DNA of 14,351 nucleotides from Gallicola sp. (GTDB lineage: Bacteria; Bacillota; Clostridia; Tissierellales; Peptoniphilaceae): assembly GCA_012798975.1 (NCBI GenBank), contig JAAZME010000229.1, positions 1 through 14,351 of the forward strand, written 5' to 3'. Below the pieces are notes generated by a model, which was given only the letters and a program-made list of their open reading frames with translations, did no database searches and was not told the DNA's origin. Numbering within the stretch: the first letter of the stretch is position 1; every line of letters starts with the position of its first letter. Positions 6,673 to 14,086 of this stretch are shown here, piece by piece. The position numbers were made by a program, and so were the translations under genes.

Positions 6673-7893
6673 TTACGCCCAGTTTCCTTTTTCAAACACT
6701 GTAAAGAGTTCTCCGTCCCATGTCTCTCCTTTTATGGAAAGATCTTCAGAACCTACCATAAAATCTTCATGGATCAAGGCGTCGTTGACACCGGCTTCTT
6801 TTAATTCATCCTCATTCATTTTTGTTCCGCCTTCTATACAGGTAGGGTAGGCTTTTCCAAAGGCAAAATGGCAAGATGCATTTTCGTCAAAGAGCGTATT
6901 ATAGTAAAGAATATTGCTGTTGGAAATGGGACTGTCGAAAGGTACCAAGGCAACTTCTCCCAGATGCTTTCCGTTCTCGTCTACCCCAAACATATCCTTT
7001 AAATACTGTTCTCCGATCTCTGCACTGTATTCAACCACTTTTCCGTTCTCAAAAACAAAACGCATGCCGTCAATAAGATTTCCGCCATAATTAAGAGGTT
7101 TTGTAGAATAAAGCACCCCTTCTGCTCCATCTTTTTTCGGCATTGTGAAGACTTCCTCTGTAGGAATATTCGCTATAAATTCCACACCTTTGGCGTTTTT
7201 GCTGCCAGCAGACAGCCAAATATGGTTTTTAGGAAGCTCCACTTTTAAATCTGTACCTTTGCTGTTTTTATAATGAAGATAGCGAAACTGTTTCTCGTTT
7301 AAAAAATCTGCATGGGAGTCCATATCAGCTACATGTTCATTCCAGTTTTTGATAGGATCTTCGCCGACTCGAGCACTGTCTAATATACTAGTCCATAATT
7401 CTTCTACTGCTTGTGCCTCTGAAAGCTCAGGAAACACCTTCTTCGCCCAGGCTTTTGTCGGAGCTGAAACAACACACCATGAATTTAAGTCGTTCATGGT
7501 ATATTTCCGATTTTCTTTTGTTGCAAGACCTGCTGCTTTGTTCCAGGCTGCTATTTTTTTTGGATCTACATCTTTCAACAGCTCTGGATCTTCTGCATGA
7601 ATCGAAATAACAGCACCGTCCTTTTCGAAATAATATTTCGACTTGTCGACGGCCCATTTTGGATATTCTTCGAAAACTTCCATCGGTGCGTTTTCATATT
7701 TTAAAAGAGTCAGCTCATCGTCTGCCCAGTTCATGATCACTTCAGAAGCTCCTCTTTTGTAAGCTTTTTCCGCTAGGATACGGGCAAAATCCGCCCTTTC
7801 AATCGGTGCGCTGATCATAACAGGTTGTCCTTTTTGAATATTGGCTCCTTTTTCAACGATCAACTCTGCATAACGTTCTATTCTTTCTTTCAT
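6673..7893 (-). CDS. M29-family metal-dependent aminopeptidase (AmpS/PepS-like)
   Basis: A 406-residue cytoplasmic exopeptidase of the thermophilic-aminopeptidase (M29) family, which removes N-terminal amino acids from peptides. The N-terminal domain (1 to about 200) carries the typical YAELIVEKGANIQKGQPV opening. The C-terminal domain carries the metal site: Glu246/Glu247 in IPTEEVFTMP, Glu313 in LGEVALVP, His342 in ASCHFAFGKAYP, and His375 and Asp377 in ALIHEDFMVGS. The spacing of these ligands agrees closely with characterised members. The block YSTKPLNYGGNLIDGMRFVF is also characteristic. AAGGAG lies 5 nt before the ATG and overlaps the aroQ stop, so the gene belongs to the aro operon. 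It has no known step in aromatic biosynthesis; the association may be simple co-expression. No signal peptide is visible. Confidence 0.95.
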   Translation of the reverse strand: MKERIERYAELIVEKGANIQKGQPVMISAPIERADFARILAEKAYKRGASEVIMNWADDELTLLKYENAPMEVFEEYPKWAVDKSKYYFEKDGAVISIHAEDPELLKDVDPKKIAAWNKAAGLATKENRKYTMNDLNSWCVVSAPTKAWAKKVFPELSEAQAVEELWTSILDSARVGEDPIKNWNEHVADMDSHADFLNEKQFRYLHYKNSKGTDLKVELPKNHIWLSAGSKNAKGVEFIANIPTEEVFTMPKKDGAEGVLYSTKPLNYGGNLIDGMRFVFENGKVVEYSAEIGEQYLKDMFGVDENGKHLGEVALVPFDSPISNSNILYYNTLFDENASCHFAFGKAYPTCIEGGTKMNEDELKEAGVNDALIHEDFMVGSEDLSIKGETWDGELFTVFEKGNWA

Positions 7894-7902
7894 AGAAACT
7901 CC

Positions 7903-8343
7903 TTATCTGTTCTTGGAATATTTATCTCTTAAATATTCTATCCCATCTACATATCCCTGAAAACCCCGGCCTTTGATTATCTTCTCGCAATACTCTCCGA
8001 TATAAGAGATCTTTCGAAACTCTTCCCTTGTTTCGATATCGCTGATATGGACTTCGACGGCAGGAATTTGAACTGCTTTCAAAGCATCTAGAATAGCTAC
8101 CGAGGTATGAGTATAAGCTGCAGCATTAATCACGATTCCATCCATCCGTCCGTGGGATTGCTGAATCCGATCTACAAGATCGCCTTCGTGGTTGCTTTGA
8201 TAAAACTCCAAAGTTTCAGAATCTCCTTCTGTCCTCTCTCTGATATAGTCGATCAAATCATCATAGGTTTCTTTCCCGTATATCTCCGGTTCCCGAATCC
8301 CCAGCATATTAATATTGGGTCCGTTAATGATCAATATTTTCAT
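7903..8343 (-). CDS. aroQ: 3-dehydroquinate dehydratase, type II
   Basis: Dehydrates 3-dehydroquinate to 3-dehydroshikimate by the type II (dodecameric) mechanism. The start is set at the ATG at 8343 (MKILIINGPNINMLG), 6 nt after GGAGG; this gives 146 residues, the usual length. An in-frame ATG at 8376 would add 11 residues unlike the family and has no ribosome site. Active-site positions are present: NGPNINMLG (8-15, Asn10), Arg17, Tyr22 (IYG), YQSNHEG (48-54), NAAAYTHTS (73-81, Asn73 and His79) and EVHIS (97-101, His99). Downstream, SDIETREEFR stands where SNxxxREEFR is typical, so Asn is replaced by Asp while Arg106 is kept. The gene is translationally linked to aroE-aroK and followed 9 nt later by the aminopeptidase gene. 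Confidence 0.95.
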   Translation of the reverse strand: MKILIINGPNINMLGIREPEIYGKETYDDLIDYIRERTEGDSETLEFYQSNHEGDLVDRIQQSHGRMDGIVINAAAYTHTSVAILDALKAVQIPAVEVHISDIETREEFRKISYIGEYCEKIIKGRGFQGYVDGIEYLRDKYSKNR

Positions 8344-9559
8344 TAAAATCCTCCAGTATCTTCTCGACAGATTCATCTATTTTACCGTTTTGTATTTCCA
8401 CATCGGAAAACCTCTGATATTTAGGCAGCCTTATCTCCTGCATTTTCTTTAAAGAAGAAAGTCCACCCTTTGATAAGGGTCTGCCTTGTATCGGAAGATC
8501 CTCAAGTTTTCGATTTAAAAAATAAATTCTTCCATTCTGCTTCAAAGGTAAATAATTTCTTTCGTCTAATACAGAACCTCCTCCTGTAGATAAGACGATT
8601 CCCGTCATCTTTCCGAATTCCAGTATCACTTCCCGCTCTAATTTTCTGAAGGCTTCTTCTCCTTCGGAGTCGAAAATAGCAGGTATTGATTTTCCCGCTT
8701 TCTTTTCGATTTCAGAATCTGTATCAATATGCTTTCTCGATAATTTTTCTGCCAGAGCTTTTCCCAAGGTAGATTTTCCTGAACCAGGCATTCCGATGAG
8801 TATGATATTTTCTGTTTTTCGGCGAAGCTTCTGTATTACCTTTTCAGTAATCACTTCGCTTATTTTTTTATCCATAAAAAGTTCAGCCGCAGCCTTTGCC
8901 TGAACCACAAGCATAGGCAGACCGTCGCTGCGTTTTATTCCAAGCTCTCGAGCTTGAAGAAGAAGGGCTGTACGATGAGGGTTGTATACCACATCGCACA
9001 CCCCTTCTAAGAGGGAAAAGTCTTTTAAATCGATAATCCTCTCCAAATTATGAGGATACATTCCTACCGGAGTGCAGTTGATAATAATCTCCGCATCATA
9101 ATGGCTGTACAGCTCTTGAAATGTTCTGTTTCCCGATCTAGAAAATTTCAGCACTTCCTTTGCCTTTAGAAAGCTCAGTACCGCTTCTACCGTTTGAGAA
9201 GTGGCACCGTCTCCCAGTATAATAACCTTTTTATTTTCCACTTCGATAGAAGCTCTTTTCAGCTGATACTGAAAACCGTAAAAATCCGTATTATAGCCCA
9301 GAACTTTTCCTTCTCTTTTTATAACCGTATTTACAGCACCGATTTTTAAAGCATTTTCTTCGATGTCGTCGCAGTACTGCATGATGGCTTTTTTATAAGG
9401 AATGGTAATATTAAAACCTGCTATATCTTTTCTTTGGATCAGTTCTTCGATTTCCTGTTCTTCTCTCTCGAACAGTTCATATTTATATGAACCGAAACAG
9501 CTGTGAATTTCTGGCGAAAAACTGTGTTTAAGCGTTTTTCCTAATAAACCGTAAATCAT
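8324..9559 (-). CDS. aroE-aroK: Fused shikimate dehydrogenase - shikimate kinase
   Basis: One 411-residue protein carrying two consecutive pathway steps: reduction of 3-dehydroshikimate to shikimate, then phosphorylation of shikimate. AroE occupies about 1-240: the substrate-binding HSFSPEIHS (12-20), ITIPYKK with catalytic Lys56, GYNTDFYG with Asp92, a nucleotide loop GDGATS (116-121) that departs from the usual GAGG(A/S), and NCTPVGMYP. AroK occupies about 250-411: Walker A GMPGSGKST (256-264), DTD (279-281), FRKLE (304-308), STGGGSV (324-330) and GRPL (359-362). Few linker residues separate the domains and there is no internal stop codon. The ribosome site is TAAGGAG, overlapping the pheA stop. 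The last codons contain the aroQ ribosome site, and the ends overlap by 20 nt. Confidence 0.95.
   Translation of the reverse strand: MIYGLLGKTLKHSFSPEIHSCFGSYKYELFEREEQEIEELIQRKDIAGFNITIPYKKAIMQYCDDIEENALKIGAVNTVIKREGKVLGYNTDFYGFQYQLKRASIEVENKKVIILGDGATSQTVEAVLSFLKAKEVLKFSRSGNRTFQELYSHYDAEIIINCTPVGMYPHNLERIIDLKDFSLLEGVCDVVYNPHRTALLLQARELGIKRSDGLPMLVVQAKAAAELFMDKKISEVITEKVIQKLRRKTENIILIGMPGSGKSTLGKALAEKLSRKHIDTDSEIEKKAGKSIPAIFDSEGEEAFRKLEREVILEFGKMTGIVLSTGGGSVLDERNYLPLKQNGRIYFLNRKLEDLPIQGRPLSKGGLSSLKKMQEIRLPKYQRFSDVEIQNGKIDESVEKILEDFNENIDH
8350..8354 (-). promoter_or_regulatory. Ribosome binding site deciding the aroQ start
   Basis: GGAGG on the minus strand, 6 nt before the ATG at 8343 and inside the last codons of aroE-aroK. 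It favours this ATG over the in-frame ATG 33 nt upstream. Confidence 0.8.
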
Positions 9560-9568
9560 AAAAACTCC

Positions 9569-10705
9569 TTATGTTTCTGAATAGTTTCCTAAAAATACAA
9601 AGTCTGGATTTTCCTTCTTTAAAGATGAAAGCAGCCCCATCACTTCCGGCATCAATACAGAACCTTCAAAATCAAAATGGAACATAAATTCAAAGTCTCT
9701 GCCTACTATCGAACGGCTTTCAATCTTCGTTAAATTAAGGCCAAGGGATGCAAAACGTGCAATAATTTTATAAAGTCCCCCGGGCTCATGGGAAGCTGTA
9801 AGCATTATAGAAATTTTATTGGCTCCTGGATAAATCTCAAGTTTTTTTGAAATACAGATGAAACGGGTATAGTTGTTGTCGCTGTTTTGTATTCCATCTT
9901 CTATTACTTCTAAACCGTATAATTCTGCACAATGAAGAGAAGATATCGCTGCCAACTCTTTTCTATCCGATTCGGAAACTGTTTTTGCCGCCATCGCCGT
10001 ATTTCTTACGGAAGTTATTTCGACATCACTGATTTTTTTCAGATAGCCGCTGCATTGTTCCAAAGCTTGTCGATGGGAGATGATTTCTTTTATATCTTCT
10101 TTCTTAATACCCTTTTTCCCCAATAAACCATGATGGATAAATAAACGGAAGCTTGAAATAATGGAAAAGTTTTTCTTTTCCATTAACTCATACACTTCTT
10201 TCACAGAGCCGTTTGAACTATTTTCTATAGGCAAAACTCCATAGTCGCATAGTCCTTGTTCTACTGCATCGAAAACAGATTCAAAAGTATCGAAATACAT
10301 TAAATGTCCCATGGGAAAAAGTTTATCCGGTGCCTGTTGAGAATAAGATCCTTCCGTTCCTTGAACAGCAATCATTCCCTTTTTCGGCAAAAGCTCAGGG
10401 GTGTTTTTTACCGCTTCTTTGATTTGATCTTCCAATTCTTGGGACTTTAACAAAAATTCCGATTGATAAGATTTGCTTAAGTCAAACAATGTGGAGTATA
10501 AGAGCCTTGCATAGGGCGCAAATTCTCCTGCATTTTTTGTCACACGATCGAGTATTTCTCTTTCTCTGCTTTTATTCTTTATAATAAGTCCTTCTTTATG
10601 TTTCGCCTTTGCTACTTCATAAGAAAGTTCCATCCTCTTTATAAAGCATTCTAAAAGCTGATCGTCTACTTCGTTAATCTTATCCCTAATCTCTTTTAAA
10701 TCCAC
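9569..10705 (-). CDS. pheA: Bifunctional chorismate mutase / prephenate dehydratase with ACT domain (P-protein)
   Basis: Turns chorismate into prephenate and then phenylpyruvate, the phenylalanine branch. I place the start at the GTG at 10705 (MDLKEIRDKINEVDD, 378 residues) because AGGTGA sits 5 nt upstream and the family usually begins with this helix. Another in-frame GTG at 10714 would add three residues but has no good ribosome site. Residues 1-87 are an AroQ-type chorismate mutase. Residues 111-288 are the prephenate dehydratase (IAVQGTEGSYSQQA at 112, LPIENSSNGSV, and the catalytic NYTRF with Thr280). Residues 297-378 are an ACT domain with the GGLYKIIARF helix and ESRS (329-332), where ESRP is usual. 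The ACT domain implies feedback inhibition by phenylalanine. The start overlaps aroC by 20 nt. Confidence 0.95.
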   Translation of the reverse strand: MDLKEIRDKINEVDDQLLECFIKRMELSYEVAKAKHKEGLIIKNKSREREILDRVTKNAGEFAPYARLLYSTLFDLSKSYQSEFLLKSQELEDQIKEAVKNTPELLPKKGMIAVQGTEGSYSQQAPDKLFPMGHLMYFDTFESVFDAVEQGLCDYGVLPIENSSNGSVKEVYELMEKKNFSIISSFRLFIHHGLLGKKGIKKEDIKEIISHRQALEQCSGYLKKISDVEITSVRNTAMAAKTVSESDRKELAAISSLHCAELYGLEVIEDGIQNSDNNYTRFICISKKLEIYPGANKISIMLTASHEPGGLYKIIARFASLGLNLTKIESRSIVGRDFEFMFHFDFEGSVLMPEVMGLLSSLKKENPDFVFLGNYSET

Positions 10706-11786
10706 TTTCTTCACCTGCCATTTCGTCTAATAATATAATCGCCAACGCCGCCTCTACTACAGGAATTGCGCGAATCGCAATACATGGATCGTGACGGCCT
10801 TTGATTACAAGTTTTTTGTTTTTCATTTCGGATATGCTGAAAGAATCCTGCTCCATGCTGATAGAGGCTGTAGGTTTCATTCCCACTCGGAAAAGAATCG
10901 GCATGCCGTTTGAGATACCTCCGTTGATTCCTCCCGCATGATTTGTAAGGGTTTTTACTTCTTCCCCTTGGATCTGTAAAGAATCGTTGTGCTTAGATCC
11001 CTGCATTCTAGTCCCTTCAAATCCTGTTCCGAACTCGATCCCCCGCACTCCCGGAATGCCAAAGATCATTTGTGCAATTCTATTTTCCAAACCGTCAAAA
11101 ATAGGATTGCCAAGACCTCCCGGTACTCCAATGGCAGCACATTCGATCACTCCGCCTACAGAGTCCAAATCCTTTATCATCTCAAGGATTTTTTCTCTTA
11201 TTTTATTGCCAGCTTCCTCGTCTATTACAGGAATTTCTTTTTTTCCAGGAGATAAAAGTTCTTCCTTTGTGATCTCAACATGGTCCCATCTTTTATCTTC
11301 GATTTTTTCAATAGAAGACAAGTGAGCGCCGATATAGATTCCTTTTGCTGCCAAAATCTGTTTCGCAATTCCTCCAGCGATACAAAGAGGCGCCGTCAGC
11401 CTCCCAGAAAAATGTCCTCCCCCTCTCATATCCGCATGACCCCCATACTTCAAATAAGAAGTATAGTCTGCATGGGAAGGCCGGGGAATGTCTTTTAAGT
11501 TTGAATAGTCTTTCGATCTTTGGTCGCTGTTGCGAATCATCGCTGCCAAAGGGCTTCCTGTTGTTCTGTCCTGATAAAGGCCGGCTAGAATTTCCGGAAT
11601 ATCTCCTTCTTTTCGTTTCGTAGCCAAATCGCTTGTACCAGGAGCTCTTCTTTTCATAAAGTCTTTCAGTTCTTCTATATCTACAGATTCTCCTGCTGGA
11701 AGACCGTCTATCACAACACCAATTCCTTTTCCGTGGGATTCTCCGAAGATTGAAATTTTTATATTTTTACCGATTGTCGATGACAT
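10686..11786 (-). CDS. aroC: Chorismate synthase
   Basis: Removes phosphate from EPSP to give chorismate, using reduced FMN. The protein has 366 residues, a normal length. Motifs seen: FGESHG (14-19, His18), PRPSHADY (101-108, His105), RGGGHFSGR (121-129), NGGISNGMPI (288-297, FMN contact) and GRHDP (330-334), followed by AIRAIPVVEAAL. The RPSHAD block has Ser where RPGHAD is usual, and RGGGHFSGR replaces the ERxSAR-type block of enterobacterial enzymes. I know the second variant from clostridial AroC proteins, so I do not read it as a defect. AGGAGG lies 8 nt before the ATG, inside the end of aroA. The 3' end overlaps pheA by 20 nt. Confidence 0.97.
   Translation of the reverse strand: MSSTIGKNIKISIFGESHGKGIGVVIDGLPAGESVDIEELKDFMKRRAPGTSDLATKRKEGDIPEILAGLYQDRTTGSPLAAMIRNSDQRSKDYSNLKDIPRPSHADYTSYLKYGGHADMRGGGHFSGRLTAPLCIAGGIAKQILAAKGIYIGAHLSSIEKIEDKRWDHVEITKEELLSPGKKEIPVIDEEAGNKIREKILEMIKDLDSVGGVIECAAIGVPGGLGNPIFDGLENRIAQMIFGIPGVRGIEFGTGFEGTRMQGSKHNDSLQIQGEEVKTLTNHAGGINGGISNGMPILFRVGMKPTASISMEQDSFSISEMKNKKLVIKGRHDPCIAIRAIPVVEAALAIILLDEMAGEESGFKRD
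10711..10716 (-). promoter_or_regulatory. Ribosome binding site deciding the pheA start
   Basis: AGGTGA on the minus strand, 5 nt before the GTG at 10705. The alternative in-frame GTG at 10714 overlaps this site, which argues against it. Confidence 0.65.
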
Positions 11787-13023
11787 GAACCTGGCCTCCT
11801 AATGATTTATAATCTTCATAAAATGCAGGATAGGATTTGTTAACCGCTTCTGCACGGTCGATTATAACCTCTTTCTCGCATTTAATCGCTGCAATACTTG
11901 CCGCCATTGCAATCCGGTGATCGCCAAAGCTTGAGGTTTCCCCTCCAGAAAGACTCCCTCCCTGTATGATCAGACCGTCTTTCGTTTCTTCTGCTTTTCC
12001 GCCTAGATCTCGGATCATTCTGGCCGTAGTCTCTAAACGGTCTGTTTCTTTATAACGAAGTCTCTCTCCATTATAAAAAACCGATTCTCCTTCGCTTACA
12101 GAAGCGATTACCGCAAGGATTGGCAGAAGATCTGGAATCTCTTTCAAATCGACTTTTATTGCCTGAAGTTTTCCTTTTTGTACGGCGACTTTTTCTCCCC
12201 GAACAATATCAGCTCCTGCTGCTTCTAAAATATCAAGAATTTTCGCATCGGACTGGAGAGTATCTTTTCTTAATCCCTTTAGCACAACCGTTCCTTCCAA
12301 AGCTCCTGCCGCAAGATAAAAGGCTGCATTTGAAAAGTCTCCTTCTACATCGATCTCTCCAGGGCTTTTATAGGAACCTTTCTTTACCCGAAACACACTT
12401 TCAAAATATTCTACATCGATACCGAAACGCTTCATCGTCTCCATTGTCATATCCACATAAGCTGATGATTCTAAAGGACTTGTTAAATGGATTTCTACTT
12501 CTTCTCCCATTAAAGGAGCGGCAAAAAGAATTCCTGATATATATTGAGAAGAAACATTTCCTGGCATTGTGAAAGTCTTGCCTTTTAAACGTCCATTCGT
12601 TTCAAAGGGAAGATTCTCTGTGGAAAAAGAAGTTCCGTTTTCTTCCATGGCATTTTGAAGATCTTTTAAGGGTCTTTCCGGCAGTCTCCCTTCTCCTGTA
12701 AAGGATGCTTTCTTTGTTAAAGCTGCCGTTACAGGGAGAAGAAAACGAAGTGTCGATCCGCTTTCTTTCGGGTTGATAAAAACATCTTCCGGCACTTCTC
12801 GGATAGGCGTTACGATCAGCTGATTTTCTTTTCTTTCAATACCAGCTCCGAGAGCTCTTAAACAACCGATTGTCGCTTCGATATCCTCTGAAGTATTATT
12901 AATATTTATAATCGAATTTTTATCTGCCAAGCTTGCGCAGATCAAAATTCGATGTCCGTCGGATTTAGAAGATAAAATTTCTAGTTCCCCCTCCAGACGG
13001 TCCGCTGTTATCTGTACTTTCAT
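11767..13023 (-). CDS. aroA: 3-phosphoshikimate 1-carboxyvinyltransferase (EPSP synthase)
   Basis: Transfers the enolpyruvyl group of PEP to shikimate 3-phosphate. I chose the ATG at 13023, giving 418 residues (MKVQITADRLEG). An in-frame TTG 21 nt upstream would add seven residues but lies inside the aroB end and has no better ribosome site. Family motifs are present in order: SSKSDGHR (18-25, Lys20 for PEP/S3P binding), ESGSTLRFLLP (87-97), LPERPL (114-119), SSQY (158-161), GDFSNAAF (228-235), the catalytic Asp298 in PDLLPILA, RYKETDR (323-329) and GDHRIAMA (367-374). The ESGSTLR block replaces the NAGTAMR of the enterobacterial enzyme; as far as I recall, clostridial enzymes often have this form. 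The ribosome site (AAGGG, 11 nt upstream) is weak, consistent with re-initiation after aroB. The gene end overlaps aroC by 20 nt. Confidence 0.97.
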   Translation of the reverse strand: MKVQITADRLEGELEILSSKSDGHRILICASLADKNSIININNTSEDIEATIGCLRALGAGIERKENQLIVTPIREVPEDVFINPKESGSTLRFLLPVTAALTKKASFTGEGRLPERPLKDLQNAMEENGTSFSTENLPFETNGRLKGKTFTMPGNVSSQYISGILFAAPLMGEEVEIHLTSPLESSAYVDMTMETMKRFGIDVEYFESVFRVKKGSYKSPGEIDVEGDFSNAAFYLAAGALEGTVVLKGLRKDTLQSDAKILDILEAAGADIVRGEKVAVQKGKLQAIKVDLKEIPDLLPILAVIASVSEGESVFYNGERLRYKETDRLETTARMIRDLGGKAEETKDGLIIQGGSLSGGETSSFGDHRIAMAASIAAIKCEKEVIIDRAEAVNKSYPAFYEDYKSLGGQVHVIDNR

Positions 13024-13024
13024 A

Positions 13025-14083
13025 TTAAACTCTGCCCTTCTCAATATATTCTCGGAAATCTTCGATTAGAATCTTATGAAGCCTGCATTTTCCGATTCTT
13101 TCGATTTCAATAATAGTTATCTTATCGCTGCTGCATTTTTTATCTTTATATACTTTTCCAAATAAATCCTCAGTAGAATAGCTTGTTTTTGTAGGAAGTC
13201 CATTCTTTTCGAGAACCTTAAGAATTCTTTCCCTGTTATCTTTTTTTAAAACCCCGATTTTTTCGCATGCTCTTGCCATCATGCCCATACCCATAGCGAC
13301 TGCATGCCCATGGCTTACTTCATATCCGCTTGCTTTTTCTATAGCATGTCCGATAGTATGCCCGAGGTTTAAAAACTGCCGTTCTCCTTTTTCCATTTCA
13401 TCTTTCTTCACCACTTCAGCTTTATGTTTCACGCATCGTTCTATGATATTGGAAAGGCGGGCATCCCTTTGAGTTAAGGGTGTTTCAAATTCAGAAAAGA
13501 GCTCTTCGTCTCGAAGAATGCCGTATTTTATAGATTCTGCAACACCATCCAGAAAACGCTCTTCTTTCATTGTAGCAAAAAGATCCGGATCGCATAAAAC
13601 CGCCTTGGGCTGTTTAAAAGCTCCTACAAGATTTTTACCTTCCTTAAGATTTACAGCAGTTTTGCCACCAACAGAAGAATCCACTGCAGCGAGCAATGTT
13701 GTAGGTACTTGTATATAATCGATTCCTCTTAAAAAGGACGCCGCCGTAAAACCAGACAAATCGCCTACTACCCCTCCTCCAAAAGCAAGAACTGTATCGT
13801 TTCTATGAAAATTATGTGCTGCCATATATTCTAAAATTCGGCCATAAACTTCTAAAGATTTGCTTTCTTCCCCTGGAACGATAATATATTTATCCCACTC
13901 AATATTATTTTCGTTCATCTGCTCTGCTATAACTCTTCCATAGAAAGAATCTACATTTTCATCTGTAATAATGAGCAGTTTTCCTTTTAGAAAAGGCTTT
14001 ATCGATTTTCCTAGTATGTTAAGCAATCCCTTTTCTATTATGACAGGATAAGAGGGATTTGTTTCGATTTGTATCTGGCTCAT
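13025..14083 (-). CDS. aroB: 3-dehydroquinate synthase
   Basis: Converts DAHP to 3-dehydroquinate, the second step of the shikimate pathway, using NAD+ and a divalent metal in the cytoplasm. The 352-residue length is normal. The NAD-binding glycine motif GGGVVGD is at 102-108, followed by PTTLLAAVDSSVGGKT (127-142) and GKNLVGAFKQP (149-159). The expected metal ligands are Glu183 (VAESIKYG), His242 (LGHTIGH) and His258 (SHGHAVAMGM). The ATG has a strong site, AAAAGGAGA, 6 nt upstream and embedded in the last codons of tyrA. The stop codon TAA is separated from the aroA ATG by a single T. The close coupling on both sides suggests co-transcription and translational coupling. Confidence 0.97.
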   Translation of the reverse strand: MSQIQIETNPSYPVIIEKGLLNILGKSIKPFLKGKLLIITDENVDSFYGRVIAEQMNENNIEWDKYIIVPGEESKSLEVYGRILEYMAAHNFHRNDTVLAFGGGVVGDLSGFTAASFLRGIDYIQVPTTLLAAVDSSVGGKTAVNLKEGKNLVGAFKQPKAVLCDPDLFATMKEERFLDGVAESIKYGILRDEELFSEFETPLTQRDARLSNIIERCVKHKAEVVKKDEMEKGERQFLNLGHTIGHAIEKASGYEVSHGHAVAMGMGMMARACEKIGVLKKDNRERILKVLEKNGLPTKTSYSTEDLFGKVYKDKKCSSDKITIIEIERIGKCRLHKILIEDFREYIEKGRV

Positions 14084-14086
14084 GGA

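Noticed and set aside
6617..6850. Plus-strand open frame starting in the GC-rich hairpin repeats
   Set aside because: Most of it is antisense to the aminopeptidase end, and the start falls in the structured repeat without a ribosome site.
8344..8376. Upstream in-frame ATG as the aroQ start
   Set aside because: The extra 11 residues do not resemble the family and there is no ribosome site, while GGAGG is well placed before the ATG at 8343.
12120..12572. Long plus-strand open frame opposite aroA
   Set aside because: It lies antisense inside a clearly conserved gene, is Leu/Phe/Ser-rich as expected from reverse reading, and shows no known motif or ribosome site.
13024..13044. TTG start for aroA
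   Set aside because: It would add seven residues not typical of the family; the ATG at 13023 directly after the aroB stop is a better start.
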